Shown piece by piece: positions 10,801-18,600 of a stretch of DNA of 64,000 nt. Every line of letters starts with the position of its first letter. Position 1 is the first letter of the stretch. Position numbers and translations under genes: made by a program. This stretch comes from Actinomyces sp. oral taxon 171 str. F0337 (lineage in GTDB: Bacteria > Actinomycetota > Actinomycetes > Actinomycetales > Actinomycetaceae): positions 496,001 to 560,000 of the forward strand of contig NZ_CP040005.1 of the NCBI RefSeq assembly GCF_005696555.1. Direction: 5' to 3'. Below the pieces are notes generated by a model that was given only the letters and a program-made list of their open reading frames with translations, did not search any database and was not told the DNA's origin.

Positions 10801-11395
10801 CGGTGATGAGGGAGTCGGCGGTGACGTGCTTGCGGGGGCTGGCGGAGGAGTCCCCGGTGTAGATGGCGGCGCGCACTTCCGACAGGGCGGGATCCTCAGT
10901 GATGAGGCGGGCGAGGCGGCTGGCCTGGTCGGAGGCCAGGGCGTTCATGGGGTAGAGAATGAGGGCCTTGATACCGGTGACTCCCTGGGCTCGGGCGCGC
11001 AGGACGTGGTCGAGGACAGGGTGGAGGAAGGACTCGGTCTTACCTGAGCCGGTGCCGGTAGTGACGATGGTCGGCTCAGGGCGGTGGCCGCCCTTAGTGG
11101 TCAGGCGCCGGTAGGAGTCCTCCTGGTGCTGGTAAGGGGTGAGGCCCGGGTCCCAGTCGAGGGGACGGTCGGCGGGGTGTGCTGGGTCGGTTGTACCGGG
11201 GCGGGCGCTCGCCGCCAGGTAGGGCAGGCGCAGGCGGACGAAGGGGCCGACGAAAACTCCCTGATGCTCGTCCTCCAGGAAGTCGGTGAGCACGCGCCGC
11301 GGCTCGGCGTCGGTGAGGGCGAAGGTCGTCGAGAGGTAGTCGACGATGGACCGCCGGATGCGTTCGGCCTGGAGGCTAGGGAGGAGGAGCGTCAT
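4847..11395 (-). CDS. Giant DEAD-type helicase with DUF1998 and Vsr-like nuclease end (DrmA/DrmB- or DruE-like)
   Basis: A 2182-residue superfamily 2 helicase. Walker A TGTGSGKT is at 113-120, and the motif II box is DEFH at 244-247 rather than DEAH. The second RecA lobe holds VATPTLEMGIDIG (about 1075) and QRVGRAGRRSG (about 1100). Several CxxC pairs (CRSCG, CPSCG, CKACG, CPRCR) suggest zinc ribbons. A DUF1998 region at about 1570-1680 includes LHDTVPGGTGYL and a Cys cluster (CPCRAEGKDMCPDC). Residues of about 1800-1840 (RPDF, then IAVFTDGRNFHA) match the Vsr/PD-(D/E)XK pattern. DUF1998 helicases are core parts of DISARM (DrmA plus DrmB) and Druantia (DruE); this one could be a DrmA-DrmB fusion or a DruE relative. 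It heads a two-gene unit with the RelE-helicase and is divergent from the Phd/RelE pair. Assignment to a named system is inference. Confidence 0.87.
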   Translation of the reverse strand: MTLLLPSLQAERIRRSIVDYLSTTFALTDAEPRRVLTDFLEDEHQGVFVGPFVRLRLPYLAASARPGTTDPAHPADRPLDWDPGLTPYQHQEDSYRRLTTKGGHRPEPTIVTTGTGSGKTESFLHPVLDHVLRARAQGVTGIKALILYPMNALASDQASRLARLITEDPALSEVRAAIYTGDSSASPRKHVTADSLITDRYVIRDNPPDILLTNYKMLDQLLLRPEDRELWRASAGSLTYLVLDEFHTYDGAQGTDVAMLLRRLGLTLRAHLPADDPRQEAFASAPLGPVCPVATSATLGDGADPSQMLAFACDVFGTDLPTSAVVTETRADLDQWAATHRQIAQTKGLAGRALRLRSLPGENLQALARLAEAGSPNPEELLRDVVAHLYDLPEEVEDTLDAAGLASALQAHPDVLDLVRAAERSTPLADLARGLLGPVPESGLARRVLSAILAALSVVRAGLDGKPDRSAVNVEVTLWIREVTRVDRALSSLPSFRWADAASEQTQVEEPARPALYCRSCGRSGWGIVLAPTGQKEKDDQTHVRRDRKTGDPRFRALLHAPGEDADYRTRTEAGEINLEARHPGLRWYSINSREILTRRPAQESTEAKEGLVLPVLMLTGDERSITEDSTNDVCPSCGAKDSIRFLGSAVATLLSVSLTTLFGDDALDNTEKRALIFTDSVQDAAHRAGYVNQRSHTMSLRSALRGALRAEMPIEEWAEAALDDAQASAFDRYRLVPAALSEHQRFKHYWDPKAPASKRSRAKPHVRRRLLFDIALEVGLQSTYGRTLEATGSVTVHVSAGRANALVTLARQALGTDQQGVLDGFKDTSDAALLAWVRGTLEHMRREGAIDHEWLSRYKRDDGKRLWIWYKRNRHQGQPAFPTGRAAPAFPQVGGGLDTRKSAFAPVGSSKSWYATWARKCLGVVPTHASRLACALLAHLAEAGILSVTTTNSGGTVYGLPAGRVVVSPLRETTREALLLVCDTCRTQLPAATATVDQLDAAPCLAATCPGHLRAQPHPAESFYRSMYAGAHVRRVDSHEHTSLLDAKERADVETGFKRPTQVPGDPNVLVATPTLEMGIDIGDLSTVMLGSLPATVASYVQRVGRAGRRSGSALALAYVPGRRSQLPILDAPDRLLNGSVAPPSTYLGAEEILRRQFLASVIDTLARENHPAIPSGGHGGGTAKTALGATGEGSLITTLCERIERDGALLAQAFTAAFQERTPALDRLSAWVTQDSGAGPREMLQRAAAEHRAESEQLHRQERQIREALPDLKVAAERPNATEEDLRAHRSAEGARKAAESRIFDLDREHWVSALERHGVLPNYTLIDDSVRLSARVSWRDPDSDEFHSEPCDVDRASVHALHEFAPGATFYTRGLEMEIEGIDASDLSNQAQWWFCCKACGYIDAREPQETRPAAPTECPRCRDTDIAEVGRARRVLRLSRVFADVSQDDARIGDSSDERLRTHFEVLPLADFDPTRAVRQWNVEASGFGVTRYRGMHLRWLNTGRPLAGQSVDRISGNALSSRDFRLCEACGKLDTDTRASSAREHRPWCRYRSDSAEHVIAVDLMRELSTEALAFVLPLGFATDRVGVDSLASAILLGLEITTGGSPDHLGIASVPHPVAGGAPGETRPALLLHDTVPGGTGYLTDHDDSSRLWNLLIHTGQHLENCPCRAEGKDMCPDCLRPHAVSAEVTRAAALHAIGQLLGLETTGNQDTEGVFAELDPEVPLWEVTDEAVRAGTGESPLEVRFRAALAELLSKQMAVRTTSDPSGAPALEIDGGRWRIRPQLDARGTRPDFTCLRPGGRSPIAVFTDGRNFHASRKYNRLTDDADKRARLRAAGYRVISVSVEDLDGPWNPAWLNEDTVAQLKNGSLGASRAGGVTDQAIDAWRGGPMALLETMLSDDNEDPETSPTTAALAALADSAWGPLIVGAAGHLPLGQNASLRYSSTQGAGADPLWEALRVLRPETELPEPAGAADAAGAPAASTHSGSVFAIPHLALAVQLTGTSTTGMALVLDDSDEALGSPEHSEAWLAWLRLSNVLALTQVPVDITTTSRALAELRARAQAEVTVADVAGSPAAMSDLGWDDVDQDLTPEPILTLLPHLAAAGLPHEGDGVEVGGIMTDLSWAAPKVAVLAEPLDGDEEALTAAGWRVIVTGDDPARTATDICALIPELLEGH

Positions 11396-11593
11396 AGCTG
11401 GAGCGTGGTGGTGATGGGCGATGGGGTGGATAGCGGCGAATGGTGTACGGGAGTGGTGTCTGCCGGGGCCGGCACTACCTCGTGCGGATCGTCGTTGTTC
11501 CGGGAGTGATCCCGCAGGTCAGAGGCTACCGCAGGCTGCGTGAGGGCTGAGACACTTGCAAGTAACGTTATGTACGTTTCTGCACTTTTCGTC

Positions 11594-11609
11594 CATAATG
11601 TCCGTTATG
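11594..11609. promoter_or_regulatory. Candidate operator at the antitoxin start
   Basis: The dyad cataa-tgtccg-ttatg is perfect over five bases per arm and overlaps the likely start codon of the Phd-type antitoxin. It also sits in the divergent region shared with the giant helicase. Autoregulation by the antitoxin is usual for such pairs; the site itself is inferred only from symmetry. Confidence 0.35.
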
Positions 11610-11867
11610 ATCGAAATGACTGTTACCGCTGCGCGCAACAAGCTCGCCGATGTCATCGACGACGCCCGGGTGACTCATGCGCCCGTGTTCCTCACCCGCA
11701 GGGGCCGTCGTGTAGCGGCGGTGATCGATGCGGACGACCTGGAGCGGCTTACCCAGGCTGCGGAGGACCTTGCGGACATCGAGGCGGCCGACGCCGCTCG
11801 CGCTGAGATCGCAGAGCACGGCACCATCCCTTGGGACGAGGTCAAGGCTGACCTTGGGCTCGCATGA
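11607..11867 (+). CDS. Phd/YefM-type antitoxin
   Basis: An 86-residue antitoxin with the family's N-terminal DNA-binding pattern: TVTAARNKLADVIDDA, then VFLTRRGRRVAAVIDADDLE. The acidic C-terminal tail would wrap the toxin. The ATG at 11607 is preferred because it leaves the conserved TVTAARN five residues from the start; ATGs at 11598 and 11616 are alternatives. The stop overlaps the toxin start as ATGA (11864-11867), so the two are translationally coupled. The pair sits in the opposite orientation inside the defence island. Confidence 0.9.
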   Translation: MIEMTVTAARNKLADVIDDARVTHAPVFLTRRGRRVAAVIDADDLERLTQAAEDLADIEAADAARAEIAEHGTIPWDEVKADLGLA

Positions 11868-12127
11868 CCTACCGGATCGAGTTCAGCCCGGCCGCGGCCC
11901 GTCAACTGCGCAAGCTGGATGGCCGCACCCAACGCAGGATTCAGGCTGTCGTTGAGCTGCTTGCTCAGGAGCCCCGCCCGGCGGGCGCCAAGAAGCTCGT
12001 TGGCGGGCATGGTGAGTGGCGCGTACGCACCGGCAACTACCGCATCATCTACGAGATCGACGACGGGGTACTGGTGGTCCTCGTCCTCGCTGTCGGTCAC
12101 CGTCGCGAGGTCTACCGTCGAAGGTAG
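11864..12127 (+). CDS. RelE/ParE-family toxin
   Basis: An 87-residue RelE-superfamily toxin (FSPAAARQLRKLDGRTQRRI at the N-terminus, WRVRTGNYRIIYEI in the middle, GHRREVYRRR at the C-terminus). The arrangement of the basic residues, the central Arg of WRVR and the final Tyr fits ribosome-dependent mRNA endonucleases of the RelE type. It should be neutralised by the overlapping upstream antitoxin. Whether its target is mRNA (RelE) or gyrase (ParE) cannot be settled by reading, though RVRTGNYRIIYEI favours RelE. Confidence 0.92.
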   Translation: MTYRIEFSPAAARQLRKLDGRTQRRIQAVVELLAQEPRPAGAKKLVGGHGEWRVRTGNYRIIYEIDDGVLVVLVLAVGHRREVYRRR

Positions 12128-12298
12128 CTACGGGTGCCTGCACGGGTGGCACATGCGCCAGACCTTCTGTCCGGTGACTTGTGTCCTCCTCATAGAGGTC
12201 GTTCACTCTGCCGCTTGATCGAGACCGGTGCCAATGATGACGGCTTCATCTTTCATGCTATGTCTGCGCGCGAGAAGTTCTTGAGGAGGAAGTGAAAT

Positions 12299-12505
12299 AT
12301 GAAGCCCACCGAAGAGATGCTTGACGAGATCGAGAACGCCAACAACGGGGATGGCCCGGATCCTGTGGCCACGGTCGACGATCCCGCTCTCGCAAAAATT
12401 GCGGTCGCGCAGATACGCCTCCGTGCCGCCGCCGCATCCAACGAACGATCACAGGATAGCGGGGTTGTGCAGGTGACCGGCACCGGGTCAGGCGCACCCC
12501 GCTGA
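12299..12505 (+). CDS. Hypothetical protein, possibly truncated by an old insertion
   Basis: The 68-residue frame starts at an ATG with an excellent ribosome site (gaggaggaag, about 7 nt upstream). The N-terminal half is acidic (MKPTEEMLDEIENANNGD), followed by an Ala-rich helix (ALAKIAVAQIRLRAAA). I recognise no family. Its last codons run into the ISL3 transposase remnant, so the natural C-terminus may have been lost and VTGTGSGAPR may be foreign sequence. Confidence 0.45.
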   Translation: MKPTEEMLDEIENANNGDGPDPVATVDDPALAKIAVAQIRLRAAAASNERSQDSGVVQVTGTGSGAPR

Positions 12506-12653
12506 CCGGGCCGGCCTGCTCACCGACAGCCAGACCGAGCGCCTGGAGAACCTACACGGCATCGCCCTGGGCTTCCGCAACCTCACCAGCTACACCATCC
12601 GAAGCCTCATCCACACCGAACGCCTCAAAGACCACCTGAAAGCAAGCACCTAA
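12504..12653 (+). pseudogene. C-terminal remnant of an ISL3-family transposase
   Basis: This frame reads LENLHGIALGFRNLTSYTIR followed by SLIHTERLKDHLK and a stop. It matches the extreme C-terminus of ISL3/IS1557-type transposases, whose family pattern is RLEHLRGxALGFRNLTNY. No start or catalytic DDE part is present. The sequence aacgtgaagggcc near 12694-12706 resembles an ISL3 terminal repeat and may be the right end of the dead element. Confidence 0.7.
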
Positions 12654-12762
12654 ACTTGCCGATAAGCCCCACCTGCCACACCCTCAAACGTGAAGGGCCT
12701 GTTATGTTATTGGGAGCGGTGAAAATTCTGTGTCAAGACTTTGGTGGCACAAGAAACTCATG

Positions 12763-13660
12763 GAGGCTTATTCATAGGGTGTAGGTGAATATGATTCCGA
12801 GGATGGCTGTGATGGTTTCCGGGAAGGTTTCTGGTGGTCTTCTGTAGCCGGTGTGCAGGGCGCGCCAGGTCTTGATGTTGGCGATGACTCGTTCGATCTT
12901 GTAGCGGACCTGGTTGACGGTGGTGTTGTAGGCCTTGTCATCAGGGTGGAGCGGTAGGTTCGCGGGTCTTCTCTTGGGGGTGATCATTCCCAGCCCGATA
13001 TACCCCTTGTCGCCGATGTGCTGCGGTGGTGGCGCCCCGTCCGGGAGGTCGGCGGGTGGCACGTCAAGCAGTCCGCAGCGGCGCAGGGCCTCGGTGTCGT
13101 GGACCCTTCCGTCGTGGGGGTCGGACACCCACGCCAGGGTTCCTGACAGGGTGCAGGCGACCTGGACGTTCACTCCGGTGGTCTGGTGCTTGCCGGAGTA
13201 CAGCTCGGGGTGATTCTTCCAGGACCAGCACTCCAGCAGGGTGCCGTCGATGATTGGCTGCACGGTGGGGCCCAGGTCCTCCACAGTCGGCACACTGATT
13301 TCCAAAGCCTGGGCAATCAGGGGTGTGTAGGCGGTGATGACTCGGGAGGCGGTGGCCTGCGAGACGCCGTAGACCTCGGCGACAAGCCCCTGGGGCAGGT
13401 TGTGCCTCAGGTATGTCAGTGTCAGGCGCACGCACAGGAACAGGCCCAGCACCCGGGTCCCGAACGCCGGCAGGTCGGGGTTCTCGGCGTGAATGGTCTC
13501 GCACAGGTCCACAACCTCGCTGCGAGTGATCCTCGTGCTACTATTCATGGCGGCGGTTTGTTCTTGGTTGAGCTGGCTTAGACACCAAAACTCTCTCAAG
13601 AGCAAGCCGCCACCCTACTTAGCGACACACCCCCCTTAAACACCCCTATGAATAAGCCTC
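12763..13660. mobile_element. Complete IS5-family insertion sequence
   Basis: The left end reads gaggcttattcatagggtgt; the complement of the right end reads gaggcttattcatagggg, so terminal inverted repeats of about 20 nt (one indel) bracket an 898-nt element. One transposase gene fills it. No clear target-site duplication is visible: the flanks are actcatg and acgatat. The element lies between the ISL3 remnant and the 3' end of the HEPN gene, splitting the defence island. Confidence 0.88.
12772..13548 (-). CDS. IS5-family transposase (DDE_Tnp_4 type)
   Basis: A 258-residue transposase. An N-terminal helix-turn-helix (AEVYGVSQATASRVITAY) precedes the catalytic core. The likely catalytic residues are D in PIIDGTLLE, D in HIGDKGYIG and E in YKIERVIANIKTW. 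The ATG at 13548 (MNSSTRITRSEV) is chosen; an in-frame TTG at 13605 would add 19 residues. The stop codon lies within the left inverted repeat. The reading frame is intact, so the element may still be active. Confidence 0.93.
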   Translation of the reverse strand: MNSSTRITRSEVVDLCETIHAENPDLPAFGTRVLGLFLCVRLTLTYLRHNLPQGLVAEVYGVSQATASRVITAYTPLIAQALEISVPTVEDLGPTVQPIIDGTLLECWSWKNHPELYSGKHQTTGVNVQVACTLSGTLAWVSDPHDGRVHDTEALRRCGLLDVPPADLPDGAPPPQHIGDKGYIGLGMITPKRRPANLPLHPDDKAYNTTVNQVRYKIERVIANIKTWRALHTGYRRPPETFPETITAILGIIFTYTL

Positions 13661-13750
13661 ACGATATGGTAAACGTAACTAGCTGGCGTGCCTGTGAATA
13701 AGAATCAATCAACCCCATAGCCGGCACCGTGTTCTATAAACTAAGTACCT

Positions 13751-14485
13751 CTACGTATTGCTGTCATCTGAATTAATCAAAATCTGGCGATGGCTGGACT
13801 TAAGAAACAGCTTCTGGGTGATCACTGAATCCCATTCTTTGGCTAAAACATAGAGTACGTCCAATATGTTATTAATGTCATTAAGTGTATCCATTATTTC
13901 TTTATGGGGATCTGGAAATAATGTAAGTGGAGGAACTATTGCATGGGCAAAACCATTTCGATATCCGTGTAATTTATGTAGCGATCCTTGCTGGCTTCCA
14001 GAAATAAGTGACTTCTTGTGAGGAAAACAGAACACTTCCGCTACTTCTGATATACTCCTAATGTCGATCGTGCTTCCGCGCAATGGAGGTTGCGGACTCT
14101 CATCCGCGGCTCCTGGAAGTGAAGCAATTTCATTACTTGTGTGCAGTTGTGCAACCTCGAGACGTGATGACCAGTATTTCCGACTATGTATTCTGAGGTC
14201 TTGGATTGAAGTAAATTTACTGTGTGCATGAAGAATGTGTAATTCCGAACAAAGGGAAGTTACGGGATACTGTGCATCATTAATGGCACTACTGATGGAG
14301 TCTACAAGATCTCTCATGAAACTTTCAAGTTCCGCCATTGTTGCTACTGATGAACTGCCAAGAAGTTCCGCTAGCATTTCATCTGTGTATTTATCGCGTC
14401 CCGTACTCGCTCCAGATAATATCGCCCTCCATTTCTCTAGTCTCTCTCTCGCCTCTTCCGCTCGCACATAAGGGTCAATCTGCAT
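13751..14485 (-). CDS. HEPN-like nuclease of the MAE_28990/MAE_18760 type
   Basis: A 244-residue all-helical protein ending in a HEPN domain. The catalytic signature Rx4H appears as YRNGFAH (R176, H181), the RNase motif of HEPN toxins. The ATG at 14485 is one base after the DUF262 stop and is preferred to an in-frame TTG at 14536. Proteins of this type are regularly paired with a DUF262 partner, as here, and the pair is thought to act in defence or abortive infection. Base composition is strikingly AT-rich compared with the flanking genes, suggesting separate acquisition. The IS5 element sits about 90 nt past the stop. Confidence 0.72.
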   Translation of the reverse strand: MQIDPYVRAEEARERLEKWRAILSGASTGRDKYTDEMLAELLGSSSVATMAELESFMRDLVDSISSAINDAQYPVTSLCSELHILHAHSKFTSIQDLRIHSRKYWSSRLEVAQLHTSNEIASLPGAADESPQPPLRGSTIDIRSISEVAEVFCFPHKKSLISGSQQGSLHKLHGYRNGFAHAIVPPLTLFPDPHKEIMDTLNDINNILDVLYVLAKEWDSVITQKLFLKSSHRQILINSDDSNT

Positions 14486-14486
14486 A

Positions 14487-15560
14487 TTAGGCGCACCCGG
14501 AAAAGAGTTCCCTTGCGCGTTCGATGCGCCGCGCAAGTTTAGATCTAGTGTTGGCTCCGGCTGAACTTGCTGACACTAGTGCAGGGTCGTCCATCCAGTT
14601 CTCCGGTGGCATTGATGGAGTCACTCCTTCCTGAATCAACGTTCCCACGGCAACAGTAACTGCTTCGAATTGCACGAGAGGAGTAATGTGAGTGCTCGGC
14701 CTGAGGAATGGTCCGCCGACAATGTTCGCGAGAAACTCCATGGTCTCGGTGAATATAGTTTCTTCCGTCGAATATGTAAACTCAAAACCGGAAGCGTGAT
14801 TCTCGACACCTTCGGTGTACTTATTGAGGAACTCTGCGACAGCGCCTTTGAAATGCTCGGAATTATTCTTGTAAGCAAAGAACTTTAGTACTTGTTCAGC
14901 AGTTGTGCCATCTTGTTGATTGGCTTTCTGAAGTTTGAGGAGCGACACTAGATTTTCATTTTCGCTGAGTTTTTCAATGAATGACATGAACGTACCGCCG
15001 TAAACCGCAGTGCGAACCTCTTGAGGTGTGAGCGAGATGGCTCCGGTATTGAGGCGTGAAAACAGGTCGAATCGTACGTTCTTGTCGCTTTTGTCGGTGA
15101 GGGCGATTACTTGAAGTGGTTGCCTTGCCAAGTACAACTGAATTGGGCGGGGGAGGTCGAAGTATGTGATTCCGTTAAGTTGCGTGAGTTCGTCGAGCCC
15201 TGTTAATTTGAGTGGCGATCCTCCTTTCGCTGAAACCCGTGAGCGAACTTCTGAACTATTGGAAAGAAATAATATCAGTGTTGAAATGCGTTGAAGACCG
15301 TCCACAACTTCCCAGGTGAAGTTATCGTTGGTGGCGACGAAAATAGGAGGGATTGGTAGTCCGAGAAATAGAGATTCAATGAACCGGGAGGCAACTTGTG
15401 TGGGCCATCGGTATTTTCTTTGGTAGGAAGGTGCTATGATGAGTTCATCATCGGTGTACATCCTGACAATTTCCCGTACGGAAAAACTGACGTTTGAAAC
15501 ATCTACTTTTTCTCTGGCATCGCCCAGTTGTCCTTCTAGTCCTTTGAAAGTGTCAGTCAT
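14487..15560 (-). CDS. DUF262 (GmrSD N-terminal-like, ParB-fold) protein
   Basis: A 357-residue protein with the DUF262 hallmarks PSYQRKYRW (about 44-52) and VVDGLQRIST (DGLQR at 87-91, the family's DGQQR-type motif). These motifs bind or hydrolyse nucleotide in the type IV restriction enzyme GmrS, ParB and sulfiredoxin superfamily. No C-terminal DUF1524 nuclease is present, so the nuclease function is probably supplied by the HEPN protein encoded one base downstream. It lies 42 nt after the methyltransferase gene and probably shares its transcript. Composition is AT-rich, like its HEPN partner. Confidence 0.87.
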   Translation of the reverse strand: MTDTFKGLEGQLGDAREKVDVSNVSFSVREIVRMYTDDELIIAPSYQRKYRWPTQVASRFIESLFLGLPIPPIFVATNDNFTWEVVDGLQRISTLILFLSNSSEVRSRVSAKGGSPLKLTGLDELTQLNGITYFDLPRPIQLYLARQPLQVIALTDKSDKNVRFDLFSRLNTGAISLTPQEVRTAVYGGTFMSFIEKLSENENLVSLLKLQKANQQDGTTAEQVLKFFAYKNNSEHFKGAVAEFLNKYTEGVENHASGFEFTYSTEETIFTETMEFLANIVGGPFLRPSTHITPLVQFEAVTVAVGTLIQEGVTPSMPPENWMDDPALVSASSAGANTRSKLARRIERARELFSGCA

Positions 15561-15602
15561 TGCTATTCTCCGATCATGTCAAATCGACCTGTGAATGTCA
15601 TT

Positions 15603-18600
15603 CTACTTCACCTGAGAACTGTTGCACAGGAGGAGAGCCGCGTGGATGCGGCGGAAGTCGGATTCGCGGTCGCGGATGCGGAAGGGGAGGTCGTAGACGT
15701 AGGAGACGCCAGAGCCGGGGTGGGTGTGAGTGCGCTCGGAGAGTGGCATGTCCTCGTTGGAGGTGGGGCGCTGACGCTTCTCCCAGGCCCGACGGACCAG
15801 AGTCGGCAGCTGGCGACCTTTCGCGTCATAGACATAGGCGCCCTGGCCGCGGCCATGGTCATAGTCGTAGAGCACCGCAAACTGAGTGCGGTAGATCGTG
15901 CACAGATCCTCGATTGGCACGCCCAGCATCATCGCTACCATGACATCGATCTCCGCCTGTGCGTTGCGACGATCCTCCGCCCGACGCAAGGGTGTACTCG
16001 CCGTCCACTTCGGGTCAATCGGACGCTCGTCATAACGCTCCAGAATCGGTGAATCAGTCACAAACGAATCATTCCAACACTCTGCCCACAGGTCCGCGTA
16101 GGCGTCGGTGACGCAGTTGAGCCGAAGGGTGCGCAGGACGACACGTGCGGTGAGAGGGTTGTTGTGGGGTAGAGTGGGTAGTCTAGAGAAGTCGGGGAAG
16201 TAAATACCGGACTTGGGAAGTGCTCGAAGGGCGAAGTCGGTAAGAAGAGAGGATGAGCCTGCTTGGAGAGTCGCGAGATCCGATGGTGAGAGGCTCGGAG
16301 ATCCTGAGGAGAAGACTCCGTTTGGATGGGCGGCTCCAGGGGGAATGATGGCTGGGATGAGCGTTCTTTCGCCGGTGTTGGCTGCCATGGCTCGCCAGGC
16401 GATGCGGTAGTGGTCGCGGGCGGAAGAGTCGTTCCAGTGGGTGTAGAGATGATCGTAGGTGTCGCGGTCGCCGGCAGGCTCGTACTGGGTGACGGGCTGA
16501 GCGCTTGTGGGGAGCGCTTCTAGATCGGTTGAGGTCCAGTCCTGGTTGTGCTTCATCGTCTTGTTAGGCTGCTTATACAGCGGAGTAGAGACGTGAATAT
16601 GAGGCCCTTGGAGGATGGCGGCTTCCCAGGAGGCTGTTCCCCAGGTTTTGGTGAAGCGTCCCTTCTCGAAGTCCGACGTTTCGTGCCATCCGGATGAGAA
16701 TTGGAGGTTGAGAGTGCTGATGCGTGGTTGCGAAGCCAATGTTGCGAGTGTGCGAGATGCAGCCGAGTTCACGGTGGAGACCAACGGAGTAGAGTGCCAG
16801 TCGTCCGCTTCGGTTACGGCCTGCCACGTTCGAAGAACTGTCTCGCCGACATTTTGAATCCGCGAGGCGTGGGGTCGTAGGTCCCAGGAGCCAGTGTGGG
16901 GATCCTTGAAGCCGGGCTCCTGTCCGCTGCCGTCATGCATGAGAGAACGTGTTACCGTCTCGGGGTGGTAGAGCGATGCGGCATGAAGGAATGATGGTGG
17001 ATGCTCTGCGCCGTAGACTTGTATGCCGTAACGAACCAGGTCGTGAATATCAAAGAGTTTTAATTCGTTAATGAACTGCCAGTGGCGTCGCAGGTGCCGG
17101 TAGGTGGCGGCGCGTAGTTCTGGGGTCTTGGCGTCGGTGAAATGAGTCTCCATGTGAATGAGGGAGGAGATGCCTCGCTTGCTCTGGTGCTCCCAGACCT
17201 GGCACATGAAGGCGCGGTAGAGGTCCGGCTGGCCGCTCAGCAGCGGATAGACCGTTGGGTCGCTCAGGAGCTCAGAGAGAACAATGACTTCGGCGGTTCC
17301 GTTAAGAACCGTGCGCAGGACTCCAGGGCGAGCCAGAGTGAGTGGCATGCGCTCCTTCTTGACTGAAACGGACGGTTTATTGCTGAGTGACCACCAGGGG
17401 TCGCCATCGGAGAGAAGACTGTTGAGGTCCACGGTCGGCCTCACCCACGGCGGGTTCCCCACCTGGAGGTCGAAGCCTCCGCGGGCGAAGACGGTGGCGA
17501 AGTCCAGCTCCCAGTGGAAGAACCCCTGAGTCTCCGCCACCTTCTGGACCACGGTGAGCCACTCGTGCTCGTCAACGACCGACTGCACTTTGCGGGCTCC
17601 GGCGAGGCCGAGCTCGACCTCCTCCATGGTCTCCAATTCCGCCCAGGAGGAAGCATCCACCAGGGTTCCGTCGGTGCCCTTGGCGTCCTTGACCTGCTTA
17701 CCCAGCAGCCCCTCCAGGGCACCCAGCCACTCATCGAGGCTTGGCGGCGTCACCTGAGTGGTAAGCGGCCAGAACCACAGGGCGCACCACGCATCCATGA
17801 CCAGCCGCAGCCGCCGGTACGCCGAACCCGGTGCCGCCAGGTAGGCCTCGATGTCTTCGCGGGACACCGTTGAACCGGCGTCGTCCTGCGTCTCGCGGTC
17901 CCACAGGTCAATGCGCCGCGAGGCCTCCGCTTCCGCCACCCGCAGGCGCCGCAGGGTCATCTCCCACAGGACCTCCACGCGCCGGGCCAGGGCCGTCAGC
18001 CGCAAAGCCTGAGTGGTGCTCAGCGCTTTCGTGATCTCCTTGCGCCAGGTCTTGAGGGCCTTAAGCCGGCCGGCATCGACCAGGTCCCGCACCTGCTTGG
18101 GGACCTCCACTGCGCTGCCCCAGCCCTTGGCCGGCAGGAGGAAATGATGGATGCTCCCCGAGACATCCAGCGTCCCACCGATCCGGTGTCGGGAGGCGGC
18201 ATCGGCGTCGTCGAGCACGGCCGCCACCTGGCTCAGCGGTTCGGGCATCGGTGCAGCCGACAGCCACGCCCTCTTCTTCAGCTGGGAGGTCGAGTACAGG
18301 GCCCGGTGCGCCCCCACCAGGGAGTTACCGCGCCGCAGCCGCAGCCCGAACCACGGGGCCGCCAGCCCCTCCACCATCGTGTCCAACCACAGGGACACCT
18401 CCGCCAGCTCCACCGCCGTCGCATTGAGGTCCACCCCATAGACCTGGTGCAAGGCGATGAAGGCCTTCACCTTCGCGAGCTCCCGGGGGCGCTCCTCAGG
18501 GTCCACGCGCCGGCCCAGCTCGCGCTCGCGCCGCGAGAGATACTGCTCCGCCAGCTGGCGCACCGCCTCAATTGCGAAGGCCCCCGACCCCAGCGCCGGC

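Noticed and set aside
12763..13660. Composite transposon carrying the toxin-antitoxin pair
   Set aside because: Only one IS5 copy is visible and the ISL3 remnant has no matching partner on the other side.
14487..14536. Overlap of the HEPN gene with DUF262 through a TTG start
   Set aside because: An ATG at 14485, one base after the DUF262 stop, gives the natural junction and keeps the whole domain.
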